Assembly (NCBI RefSeq): GCF_002775205.1
Contig: NC_036453.1
Coordinates: 7,839,103-7,903,102, forward strand
DNA from: Xiphophorus maculatus
Lineage: Eukaryota > Chordata > Actinopteri > Cyprinodontiformes > Poeciliidae
Direction of reading: 5' to 3'
DNA length: 64,000 nt
Made by a program: the position numbers and the translations under genes. Positions 22,761-34,278 of this stretch are shown here, piece by piece (the first letter of the stretch is position 1; each line of letters begins with the position of its first letter). The notes under the pieces are model-generated. The model was not told where the DNA came from and ran no database searches. It was given only the letters and a program-made list of their open reading frames with translations.

Positions 22761-25700
22761 TTAGTCGATGTACTGGGACAGCCAGCGGAAGCCCTCGCCG
22801 TAGCCCTGCCTCTTCAACACGCTGCACATGAAAACCTCCAGCGGTCTCGTGTTCAGCTCCTTCATGGGAACGTTGCCCTGGAGACCAAAAAAGGTCAAAA
22901 CAGTTCAGTTTTTATCTGATGGAGAGCTAAACATTAGGAATTAATTACTGATCTATTGATTATTCTGACAAATTTTTAAAATTGACTAACCACTTTAGCC
23001 GTTTTTATTCATTAGAAATACCTACTATAAAAAAATACTCATTTGTTTAGTTTTAATAAAGGTGTACAGATTTATCAGAGGCGATTTCCTTACTTTTAGA
23101 TCAGCTCATAATCTGTGGGTGAATTTTTGTTTTTATATTATCAGAAAAATTGAATCATCAGATAGAAAATCGTCTCACAGCCACGCTGGGTTCTGCTTTC
23201 ACAGCGGCGTTAGCTACACTTTCTACAGTTTTGGTTTAATTACTATTCTAATTAGCTAATTATCAGAATATTCAATCATTTATGAAATCATTCTTTCAAT
23301 AATTGATTCATTGTGATTAATCCCATTAAGTATTAAAATTATGTTTTATTTTCGCTTTTCTTTGCATTGTAGACTGAACACAAACTCATCTTTGTAGTTT
23401 TAAATTTTACCTCATAAACCTTAAACATTAGTATAATAGTAAACATTTTAACACTGAACTTTTAGTTCATGAGTTTTCTTATTTTTCTTTGTTTTACTTA
23501 GTTGATCAATATCAGCTTTGTTAAAGAGCTGAAGAAGTTTGTTAATAAATTCTTTTATTTTGGAGAGAAGTTGTTGATGTTTAATATGAATATATCTGTA
23601 AATTCACTCCGTCTATTGTTCTAGATCTCTCCAGGCAGGTTTTCATGAAACAACTGAGAGCTGATTGGCTGTTATTTCCTGATAATCAGCCGATGATGGA
23701 TAAAAGAGGTTCAACAACAAATGGAGTCCAATAGAAAATTTTTATCTGATATGACTTTTTCCATTCTCACATTTCCATATTTGAAAAACCTGAATCCAAA
23801 TTCAAAAACATTTCCAGACTGTAAAAAAAAAAAGACGGATGATTTTGTTCCTCTTTTATTCGTGTCAGTCTTTGAGTTATTTTATCTTTTTATTTGTTTC
23901 TTGAACCAGAAAGCAGATCGTTTGCTCCGTTTCCTCACCTTGCCTGTCGTCTGTCCGTATAATCCAAAACATTCGCGCAGCTTCTCCTCGCTCACAGCTT
24001 CAGGCCTGTCGATTTTGTTGCCAAGGATTAAGATAGGCACATTTCCGATGGTCTCGTCTGTCATTAACGCCTAGAAAAGTGGATAAAAAAGAGCTGTAGT
24101 TATAGATCACTGAAACAGTAAATGTGAGATTAAATCCCAATCCCAGCAAAAAGCATAATATAAAATATTTAATCTGTAAAATCTAGTAGAAATCCAACAA
24201 TGTTTTTACTAATGTTTTTTATGTTTTGTAAATATGTTGTTAAAGTATTTTATAGATGAATATTACCTTTATCCAAATTCTGCCCCAGTTTTTAACAAAA
24301 TAATTCAAAGGAAATCCACAGAAAAGCTGAAAGCTCAGAAGTTTGATGATATATAAAAGTTATTGCTATCGGTGATACAGACCCTGTATTTACATATGCA
24401 GAATCAAACTCCTCGACTGGCAAAGAGCTCAGAAATGGCAGAAAGCTGAATGTTTTCATTCCCACATTAACCTTTCTATCTGTGCTGGAGAAAGACTTTG
24501 TGTCACATGTGCAGAAATTTTCCCAAACCGAAACGAGAAACCTGAAATATTCACCTTTCTGTCACAAACTATTCCATCACTAAAAGCAGCCGACACTCAC
24601 ATCAAGTTCTGCTTTAGATTCAGCCATTCTCTGGAGGTCTGCACAGTCCACGATGAAGACGATCCCGTTAATGGCAGGGAGGTAGGTTTTCCACACTCTC
24701 CGGGCTGCAGAGGCAAAAAATAACCAACTTGTCAAGTAAATTGAAGATGAAAATAAAGAAAATCTCAATTTATGTATAGACCCGCTCGCTGCATGTTATA
24801 GTTTACAAATGGAAATTTTGATCATGTGCTCAACGCTGGGGGGCAAAAAGACGATTCTTTTCCATCCACAGCAGCACTGCAGCAAAGTGAAAATAACGCA
24901 GAAAAAGTGCTGAAGCATAACTCAAAACCACTTTTATTCTGGCTACACAAAGACTTGTTGCCATAGCAACAGACAACCCCACCAATATATGAGGTTTCAA
25001 CACTAAAAAACACTCAAACATTTCCACACATAGAGCAGAACATTCAGTCAGTTAGTTTTATGTTTTCAGGCTCGACGTTTGTTTAATGATTATTAATAAT
25101 GATCGCTGTGGTACATTAGCTACCGCTGCTATCAGCTAAGCTAACACCGTGGTGGTAGATTAGCTACCGCTGCTATCAGCTAAGCTAACACCGTGGTGGT
25201 AGATTAGCTACTGCTGCTATTAGCTAAGCTAACACCGTGGTGGTAGATTAGCTACTGCTGCTATTAGCTAAGCTAACACCGTGGTGGTAGATTAGCTACC
25301 GCTGCTATTAGCTAAGCTAACACCGTAGTGGTAGATTAGCTACTGCTGCTATTAGCTAAGCTAACACCGTGGTGGTAGATTAGCTACCACTGCTATTAGC
25401 TAAGCTAACACCGTGGTGGTAGATTAGCTACCGCTGCTATTAGCTAAGCCAGCGTTTTCCAGCCCTGGTCCTCTAGACTCACTGCCCTGCATGTTTTAGG
25501 TATTTTCTTGCTTCAGTCCAGCTGATTTCAATTGATGACTGATTAACTGGTGTTTGTTGAACTGCAATCAGTTGATAGATTAGCTAATTTAAACACTTGC
25601 TCTACTTATGATCTGTCAGAGTTGGTATTTATGTCGCCTTTTTTAAAATTTTTAACTGAACTGAAAAACAGAATTCTGCAGCACATCAACATGTTAATTC

Positions 25701-28051
25701 TGTCATAGTCAAGCTAGCATAACTGAGCTACTTCCATCTGATTCACTATTTTTTCCTGATTTAAACTTTTTCCTGACCTTGTTATCTAGTTGCGTTAGTA
25801 GCGAAGCACTGCGTCCATTTTTCTTTTATATATCTGACATACATTTAAGATTTAGTGCGTTATGCTGACAATTTGGCAGCTAAAACCCATGCTAGTCATT
25901 GTTAGCTAGGAGCTTTTTTGCCCTCCAGCAGAAAGCTGTGGACGGGATCTTGTGCATGTGATGCCATGCTGCAGCAGGTCTGTGTGTGTATTTATATATA
26001 TATATAAAAAAATGAATTACACACCTTGTGCGTGGCCTCCAAGGTCAAAAGTGGTGAATGTCATGCCAGCAATCGTCAGCTCCTCTGATGCTGGGGAAAG
26101 AAACCAAAAATCCAGATTTACAAACTGCTGCATTATGTTTCCAAGTTATTGTATTTGCTAGAATGTGGAAACAACTGACTTGGGTGTAAAGTTGGCACAT
26201 GCTGTCCCAGTCTGTCATCTTTGAGCATGTGCAGTAGCGTCGTTTTGCCAGCATTGTCCAGGCCAAGAAATACTAACTTGCCCGATTTCTTGTACAGTCC
26301 TAAAATTAGAAGCAAACTTAGAAATGTATTTTTATATTAAATAAAAATATTTCTGGTGCATACTACACAAAGGACAAAGTTTCTGTTCTTTGTTGCTTTT
26401 GTTTAAATTGTTTAAAGGACAAAGAACTAAAAGCAAACTCAACAACATTAGATCAAGTTCTTTATTATCTGTTATGCAACTATGGAAACAAATACGCAAT
26501 GCTACAAATGCAACAGAAGTTGAATAAAACACATTTCATAAAGATACCAGGCCCAGCACCAGGTCTGCTGTCTGATTTCTGAATGAGCTGATATTTTTAG
26601 AACGAGTCGCTAAGAACTGAGAAAAGAACCAAGTGGGCAAAAAGCATCATGTGAAGCACTTTCTGTTGTCTTGTTGGCAAAATGTGCACCACAGAGAAAC
26701 ATGCTAATGAGTTTGTTGCTTCACATGTTCCTCCACAGCTGAGAGTGAAGTTTATGAAACTCCGCTGTGCTTCGGGACTTGATGTGAGAAAAGTAACATT
26801 TCTCTCAACTGGGCTGAATAAACCGGATGAAAGGTGCAAACTGAAGCCGCTCCTCACTCAGCTGAGTCAGCACAGCGAAACTCAGAGGATTTATAAGATT
26901 TGTGCCTGAGTCAGTGCTGCTGAACGTCATCGTTACTCACAGCGCTCTGAGCAACCTGTCAAACTGGGAGAACTGGAACAATCGCTGCATGTCGCTCTGA
27001 CTGAAACTGGAGCAGCGCACTGGGGAAAAGACCTACTGGTACACTTCAGGGATTTAACGCTAGTGTCAATCTAGAGTCTAGTCCAAACCTGAAGCAGATG
27101 GAGGAGGGACTTGTATTTCAAAATAATATTTCCTTTTTTTGCTTTAATAGATTAAGATTATGGAATAGGGTTAGGGCCACTGGAAAAAAATAATCTGACT
27201 TTATTCTCAGAATTTCTCAAGATTAAAGTCAGAAATTTAAAGAAAAAACTCAGAATTCGAAAGAACAAAAGTCCGAATTTTCATCCTCCGTCCAAATAAA
27301 AAGTAAAACAACAACAAAAAAAACAACTCAGAATTCTGAGCTAAAAGATATAAATTATATCTTTTGTTGTTTTTCAGTATAAACGTCCTGGACAGACAGG
27401 TTGACATTCTTCTGTTCGATGTTGAGGTCAAAACGTAAAAATCTCAGCAGACTCTTAACGATTCCCAGGAACAAACAGACGACTGAATATTTCAAATATC
27501 AAACTAAATCAAATCAGTTGTCATTTCTGAAGCTCTGTTTTGGTTACAGAAGCAAAACTTGCAATAATGTTGGTCATTTTTAAGCCAAAGATATGAGTTG
27601 TTATAAATATTTAACCCAACATTGCTTTTTCTGCCAGGTGTAAATTTCAGCTATAAAATGAAATAAATTCAGCATTTGCTGAAAAGGTTTTGGCAAACAA
27701 ACAAATATATTTCCTTTGTAATTCTCTTTTGCTGCATTAAATGTACATTAGCATATTATTTATGAGCATAGCATCTCTGACTACAGGGGTTTACAGAATT
27801 AGTCAATATTCTTTGACATGTCAGCAGTTCTCTGTTCAGCGATACTGAAATGGAAACAACCAGCAGCTTCACCAAAACTTTACCTCAAACTTCCAGCTCT
27901 GTTCTGTATAATTAGGCAACAATTTTCTTTTTATTCTTGGCTTTCTCTTGGTATAAAAAGCTGTGATAGTATCTCAAGGACTTTAGCACTCACCTAAAAA
28001 CTGTAGTACGCTATTGAAACCGCTATAAATCCAATCGAATAGGAATGACAT
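22761..28051 (-). CDS. sar1b: Sar1 small GTPase, COPII coat initiator (six coding exons, 198 aa)
   Basis: Sar1 is the Arf-like GTPase that inserts an amphipathic N-terminal helix into ER membranes and recruits Sec23/Sec24. Coding exons read on the minus strand are 28051-27994, 26299-26180, 26090-26025, 24704-24601, 24070-23939 and 22877-22761. All have GT-AG borders and phases that join to 199 codons including TAA. Visible motifs are an N-terminal amphipathic stretch (residues 1-20), P-loop GLDNAGKT (32-39), switch I Thr56, DLGGH (75-79, with the catalytic His79), NKID (134-137) and the CSV guanine-contact motif near 178-180. The length equals the family norm of 198. IDRPEA resembles SAR1B and the C-terminal RWLSQYID resembles SAR1A, so the paralogue call rests mainly on the sec24a-camlg neighbourhood. 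Residue 80 is Ala where human SAR1B has Val. The introns, especially the first, are heavily invaded by repeats. Confidence 0.96.
24785..25970 (+). repeat. dispersed element in a sar1b intron, copy A (with minisatellite)
   Basis: Similar in the same orientation to 48912-49692. Shared words include AAGACGATTCTTTTCC, ACACTCAAACATTTCC, AGAGCAGAACATTCAGTC, GATCTGTCAGAGTTGG, GTCAAGCTAGCATA and TTTTGCCCTCCAGC. Copy A is longer because of an expanded 44-bp repeat and a fragment of another repeat (from about 25450). Confidence 0.8.
25105..25449 (+). repeat. 44-bp minisatellite, eight copies
   Basis: The unit begins GCTACCGCTGCTATTAGCTA and continues AGCTAACACCGTGGTGGTAG then ATTA. Copies differ at only a few sites (C/T in the ACCGC triplet, C/T in CTAT.AG). 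A single unit is present in copy B at about 49258-49310, so the array expanded after dispersal. Confidence 0.93.
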
Positions 28052-28929
28052 ATCCGGAGCTGTTGAATTCTGCAAGACAAAACAAAAGAAAGAAGAAGTC
28101 ATTAATGAAAAAACAAATATAAGGAAACACAAAATGTTTAGTTTGTGTGAATCTAGTTCCTTCGGTTAACGCCTTACCCATCCAAAACACAAAATAAATA
28201 CAGGAACGTTTCAGCACTTAAACTGTTGTGGTAACAACCTGCTGAAGATGCAAAAAACAGCTCCGGAAATGTATGTTTTACAGAAATTAGCCATAAATGG
28301 GATTACAATTAAAACAGAAACTGATGGAAAAGCAAAGACAGAAATAAGTACACCTGTAATTTAATAAAGTCTAATATCATTTAACAAAAATAATAATTTT
28401 TGGAGACAAATCACAAGAAAGAAAGTTTTCTTTAATAAAAATCTATTGCAGCAACATTAATTAGAACAATGAAGCGTTTCTTCACCTAATGATGAACTTT
28501 TGTTAAAATCAGAGCAACATATCTGGAGCAGGAACACAATCTGGAAAAACCTCCAAACTAAAGACAGTTTTATAAATCACTATAACTGTAAAGTCAAGAG
28601 CTCATTATGGTACATATATAGTTTACGGTTTCTTATCACCTTATCCTTACAAGCTCATTTTGACTGTGATTAAATACCAGAGGAGGCAGAGTATCCAAAA
28701 CTATACTCAAGTAAAAGTAGAAATACTTCAACATAATTTTACTCAGGTCTAAATAAAAAGTAGCCGTTCAGGAAATAACTTGAGAGTAAAAAAAGTATTT
28801 GGTAAAAAGTTTATTCAAGGACTGAGTAACTGATCAAATTATCAATTATTTAATATGCTCTAAGTTGCTTTTTATATTAACAGCATTTTATATTTTTACA
28901 ATTTATAGGATTTTATATTTTATTTTTTA

Positions 28930-29040
28930 TTTTATCTACAACTGCTACTCAGTGGTAGTTGTTGTGTCTTGTCTCTATGCTGTAACTGCGAAATAATTTC
29001 CCTGCTGGGATGAATAAAGTACTTCTATTCTATTCTATAA
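28930..29040 (+). mobile_element. LINE 3' tail
   Basis: A short piece ending GGGATGAATAAAGTACTTC followed by a (TATTC)n microsatellite, the usual form of a severely 5'-truncated fish LINE. Confidence 0.6.
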
Positions 29041-29045
29041 AAATT

Positions 29046-30054
29046 CAGGGTTTCCCCCAGAAAACGTCCTCAGCCAGACGGTCAGAAATGTAAAAATATT
29101 ACTGGGTAATTACATGTTATGGGAAAACATCGCCAGTGAAACGCTATTTAAACCCAGAACTAGTCTAAAAACAACAAATGAAAAAATATAATCAAAATGA
29201 ATATTAAATATTTGAACTTCTGTTTAATCCAAATTAAGTCGGCGGCTCCATCAGGCCCCCAGGACTTCAGGGCCCCATAAATGCTAATATTTTAACACAG
29301 ATACATGAATGTAACATTTGTTTACTGACATGATCAATGCTACAAAATTTGATTTAATGGTTTCAGCATACATAGATGAAAAGATGTTAAATTGTATACC
29401 TTTTAAATTTAATTTTAAGGAGCTGGTAAGTTTACTTTCTAAAAGTTCAAACAATCTTCATAGTTAAACTGTTTTGTTACCATAGCAACAATCTGATGCT
29501 GTGAGTTTAATCTTTTGAGTTTGAGATTTTGAGTTTGTTCACAAATACAAATTAATAAACTGTAATTATAACTGATTGTTTTTGGTTTGGCCAGTTAATC
29601 TACTCTCTCTCTCCCAGATTAAATCCAACCCAGAAGCTGTTAGAGGTGCTGATGGTTTTAGCAGCAAGAGGGGCCCCTAGGTCAGATTCTGCCCCAGGCC
29701 TCATGCAGCCTTGGACCGGCCCTGCAGGATGAGTTCAATCTGCTGCACTGAGCAAAGATGAGCAACAAACTGGAGATTTAATTTAATGCTAATGTGGCTT
29801 TAGCAGCTCTAACATTTCTGTCTGTTGAGTTTTTAACAAGAGACACAGAAACTGTTTCGGTTGCTCCTCTGCCAATGAAACGCTCAGAGCAACAGAGACC
29901 CGTGCAATCCAGCATAATAATAATAAAAAAAGCGATTTTTAAAAAATTAATTTCCTAAAAACAAAAACAAGCTACGCTTAGCCTGGTGTGGAGGGGGCTA
30001 GTAAAGCCTGGCGGGCCACCAGGCTTATAATGCACTGGGGGAAACCCTGAAATT
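29046..30054. mobile_element. non-autonomous transposon, about 1 kb, with CAGGGTTTCCCCCAG ends
   Basis: The left end CAGGGTTTCCCCCAG is the exact kind of inverted partner of the right end CTGGGGGAAACCCTG. The CAG...CTG termini suit hAT elements, but no clear 8-bp duplication is seen. A fragment of the same family lies at 7.44-8.04 kb. No transposase frame. Confidence 0.7.
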
Positions 30055-32400
30055 ACATCATCAGACCAACCAAAATATAAAGTTATGCGGACATTTTGGT
30101 ATTTTAAGGACTAAATTACAATAAATCATATAAGTAACGAAAAAAAATTATAAACTCGGGCAAAATAAAATGTTTCTAAATCAGCTTCTTTCAATGAAAA
30201 CCTCTGAAACTGCAGGTGTGTGTCTGGTGGATTTTTGGTTAAAACAAGTTTGTTTTTCATTCAGTGGAAAGAAAATATGAAAATTTTACTCAAGTAAGAA
30301 TAGAAATACTTCATAATAAACTTACTCAAGTAAAAGTAAAATGTAGTAAAATTTTAAGGAAATTTAAAATAAATCATGTAAATGTAACTAGTTACTAAAT
30401 CCCATAAGTCAGAAGGAGTTATAAAATTAAAAGTTTCCTCGTTAAGGATTGCTCACTGCTGATTTCCAACCCCATCATCATCATCAGTGACTGATCCTGA
30501 AGCATATAGCGCGGTAAGCCAGCGCTGACCTCCAGCCTTAATTACGCAACGTTCAAACAACTCCAGGGCTAAAGTATAAGGTAGACAAAGGTCAAGATCA
30601 GACAAATACAAAATACAGCTGATGTCAGACATGTAAGTGGTCTGATGCACCAGAGAGGGAAACTAACTAGTTGAGACATTTCTTAAAGCTACAACAGAAA
30701 CTTGAATTAAAGTCTCTGGAGTTCAGAGCATTGTACTGAGGCTTCACTCGTTTTTACTCAAGCTGAAATGTGTCACAGGTCTGAGGCTCTGAACTAATTG
30801 TTCTGTTACTATTTTCTATGAACTTTGATCAAGTCGAACTGTTCACTAATATAAACAATGATCTGATAAATGTGATTAATATCCACTGACAATCATTTCT
30901 GGATTTGTACCTCATTAATTTCCAATTTCAGACAGACTCTGTAAATTAAAATAAATGGAATGAGAAATCCATACAGTAAAGATAATTGGTTCAATTCATC
31001 TGACCTTTTGACCCCAGTTATTACAACCAGTATCACCTGATGAGATTACACATACTATTTCTTTATGGAAAGGATAAAGATACAACAGTTTTCATTTTAG
31101 CCTAAATGTTATTACAGAAAATCAAACAAATATCAAAAATCTTGATTAGATTAAGAAAAACAGGAGTTGGGATGTAAATCCTGTGACAACTCCTAATGAT
31201 AACATCACTGTCACCAGTGAATACAAATATATTTTCACAGTTTAGGTTTTAAAATTAAACAGATTTTAAATATTTTTGAGGGACTCAATCAGTGATTGTT
31301 TACTATTATAACAAACTATGAAAGCCAGTGTAATATCAAAAATGTTATCTTATTACAAATATTTTACAAAGCCATCCTACCAAAAAAATCAAACTTTTAA
31401 AATGTGTTTGTATTATAACGTCTGTCGTTCCTACATTTAATGAACATGCGTAATAACGTTATATTTCTGCCCTAACTTTACACAACAATGTTAACGTTAG
31501 CTGAGTCTATTTAAATGTACACACATGTAACAGTCTCTGCTAACAAAATAAAAACCAGCAGCTACTCTGGGATAGTGTGATACCTACTTTGGGCTGTCAT
31601 ACTTCTAAAGGTTTCACAACATTAAAATGAGAAGAAGCGACATTTTAGGCTACGTGAGATAGGACCTATATCTTATGAAAAACAAGCATACAATGTCATA
31701 GCTCTTGTTTAATTTAAAATGATGGGTAACAAATATTTTAGATCAACATCAGTTAACGACCTGAGAACAAGCTACGTGTCATATTTAGTAGGCGACGTCG
31801 CTCCGAGTCGCTACTAGCGGCGCTAGCTAATTAGCAGTTAGCTAGACAAATAGTTATCTGATTGCCTAAACGCAGCAGGATTTGGGGTAACAATTGTGTT
31901 TCTCAATGTAATATTACTAAGAACTGTTATTACGCTAAGAATAATACATGTGTAGTTAATATCAAGTTTAAAAAAGTTCAATCGAAGCAAAAGAGGAATG
32001 CTAATGTAGCATCGTTAGCTACCGGGGAAACAAGCTAAAAAAGCCGACTGCTCACCTCCGTTTTTGTTGTGAAATATGATCAAAAAACTTACCGGTTGTT
32101 TAGATGTAGATTTATTTACCAAGTGCCTAGGCTCTAACAGTCATGTAAATTAATCTGTCGGTCAAAGGGAACAGGGAGAGCGGCTGCCAGGTCTTCCTCA
32201 GCCCTTTCCTATTTTGTTACTGAGCCACGACACTGCAATGGCTGTTCTGCTACTCCCCAGCCGCTTCCTGCTGGTGTCTCACCATCAGCCTTCCGGCAGG
32301 AGAGCTGAAGTAATCCAACACCCGAACGTTCCGATATTCTCAATTCTACAAATTTACACTTAATGCAAAAATTCCGATGCATTTAAAAAATGCATCGGTA

Positions 32401-32437
32401 TGTTTAGTTTAGTTTAGTTTAGTTTAGTTTAGTTTAG
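32401..32437 (+). repeat. (TTTAG)n microsatellite
   Basis: Seven perfect pentamers just upstream of sar1b. Confidence 0.95.
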
Positions 32438-32440
32438 AAT

Positions 32441-33899
32441 TGCTACCAGTTCAGCATTATTAAATAAAAAGTTAAGCTTATATTTAAACAAGAATGAAAC
32501 TTTTTGTATTTAAAAAGGTTAATAAATATTTATGGTGGGTAACATCTGTACAATTTTAGTGATTTTATAGTTATTACATTGAAATAAAGAAAACAAAGAA
32601 AGGAACAAGAAAAGATTAAAAAAATAAATAAACTAATTAGAATAATTAAAATAAATATAAAATAAAGGAAATAGAATGAAACAAACTAATAAAAAACAGA
32701 AATAATAACAACTCAATAAACAACTTGAATTAATAAGATAAATAAATAAAAACAAATGCAACAAATATTTTTATTCAAACAGATTTTTAAAATTTAAGGT
32801 ATGGAAAATAAAAAATTCTTAATGCCTTATTGTGCTCATGAGGTGAGGCCTACATCAAAACGGGTGAAACAGTGAGAAGTGTCCAGAAAAACAAACCAAA
32901 CACTTCTGAGAATGAAGCAGATGAAAAAATGAGAACTTATTAATAGGAAATATTAGCTTCTTGCTCTAATTCTTTTGTCTCATATTTTACTTTTGCTGCC
33001 AAAAAGGGAAAAATAATTGAGTGGTATTTTAATAGATTAATACAATAATATATGTGTTACTGAACAAAACAAGAAACTAAAACAATAGAAAATAATTTTT
33101 AAGTTGTTTATTTAAGTTGTTTTAAGTTGTTGAAAGAGTTATTTTTTAAAATCACCAATGCGAAATGAATACATATTGTTGTAATAGCACTTTGATTTGG
33201 GAAATCCAAAATAGGTTCTATAATTCTGATGTTTGTTGCTGACTGAAATGGATTTAAGTTTCTTTAACCTTCTCCAAAATCAATAACACCAAAAGCAAAG
33301 ACAAACAGTCATGTTTTTGGACTGTAGGAGGAAACCGTAGAACCTGCAGAGAACCCACCATGCACAGGGAGAACATGCAAACTCCATGCAGAAAGACCCT
33401 GGGCTTTCTTGCTGCAAGGCAACAGTTCTACCAACTGCGCCACTGTGCAGCCCCATGGAGTTACAATAACATTTAATATCACTTTGGAATTAATAAAGTA
33501 TGTTTGAATTGAATTCAAATTACATTATCTTAGCCATAATTTCATATATTGTATATTCTACAGGTTGCCATTAGTAGGTTAGATAATAATTTATTGTTTT
33601 CCACTGTACACATGTACTATGAGATCAAAGCCAGCTCCAAAACAGTGCAAACACTGTAAGAAATATATACAACATAAACACAAATATGGTGGTATTTACA
33701 GTATTAAATCAGTTAAATGTATGTATACAGTCATACACACATGACCACCATATAGTTGGTGCATGTGAGAGTTCAGGGTGTAAACTGGCTTTGAGTCTTT
33801 ATATATGAGGGTTATGAAGCTGGTCTGAGGTTTTGGATGGGGAAAATGTTTTGATGTAGTAAAATCTCAGTCCGTTTTGTTTCTGGTACTCTGAAAAAA
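32441..33899. promoter_or_regulatory. sar1b-sec24a divergent intergenic region
   Basis: About 1.5 kb of mostly AT-rich spacer between the two divergent promoters. It contains a tRNA-derived SINE remnant (33305-33455) and a LINE-like tail (AATAAAGTATGTTTG at about 33490). No gene lies between. Confidence 0.6.
33305..33455 (-). mobile_element. tRNA-derived SINE remnant
   Basis: On the minus strand it begins GGGGCTGCACAGTGGCGCAG TTGGTAG, a tRNA-type A box. It continues with GTTGCCTTGCAGCAAG, but the expected B-box stretch is missing, then TTTGCATGTTCTCCCTG and TTTCCTCC. This is a widespread fish SINE. The lost B box means it cannot be transcribed by RNA polymerase III. Confidence 0.7.
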
Positions 33900-34278
33900 T
33901 CCTGTGCACAGGAGGAAATGCCACGTGTACATACTGCGCATGCCCAACCATTTTTTACGTTGATCCTGCTGGGTGATCCCAACTTCCGGTGAAAGGGGAG
34001 AAGATTTACTCTGAGCAGGCCCGTCGTTGACCAACCTGTGGGTTGTCGAACCGGGTCTTGAGGTACTAATCATGGTTTAGTGACAGTGAAACGATCGCCC
34101 AATCAACACCTGTAAAGTAAGCAGATTATTTCCGCCTCGGACTTTGCTCCTTACTGTGAGCTTTCACCGTCACAGCCACAGGTTTGAGCGTTTACCCCGC
34201 GACGGTCAGAGCTAGCCAGCTAGCTTTCAGAGCAGTCATCCGAGAACCTCTAAATTAGATTCTGGTGTCCGTTTCAAC
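33900..34278 (+). promoter_or_regulatory. sec24a: sec24a promoter and 5' UTR
   Basis: Upstream of the ATG at 34279 is a GC-rich tract with a CACGTG E-box (33922-33927). An NRF1-like TGCGCATGC lies at 33935-33943, about 340 bases before the start codon. There is no TATA box in the expected place, which suits a housekeeping gene. The first coding exon ends at 34339 with a good GTGAGT donor. The exact transcription start is not visible. Confidence 0.5.

Larger units (their letters stand above)
28687..30400 (-). mobile_element. hAT-like element in sar1b intron 1, interrupted by later insertions
   Basis: The left edge CAGAGTATCCAAAACTA and internal ACTCAAGTAAAAGTAGAAAT words match the 12.85-kb family in reverse. 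The other part resumes at about 30060, ending near GTAACTAGTTACTAA. Between them lie a LINE 3' tail (about 28930-29040) and another transposon (29046-30054). Confidence 0.65.
28052..32330 (-). promoter_or_regulatory. sar1b: sar1b 5' untranslated region, first intron and promoter region
   Basis: The coding exon extends upstream to 28069, where a TTGCAG acceptor precedes the ATG by 18 bases. A strong donor (CCG followed by GTAAGT) at 32087-32092 and a second possible donor (GTGAGC at 32050-32055) mark the end of a non-coding first exon. Its start lies somewhere between about 32.15 and 32.33 kb. The flanking sequence is richer in CpG than the surroundings. The exact transcription start cannot be read from the sequence. 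The first intron (about 4 kb) carries a nested transposon block at 28.69-30.40 kb. Confidence 0.6.

Noticed and set aside
25105-25449. CRISPR-like regular repeat array
   Set aside because: The 44-bp units are contiguous with no unique spacers, in a eukaryotic intron. It is a minisatellite.
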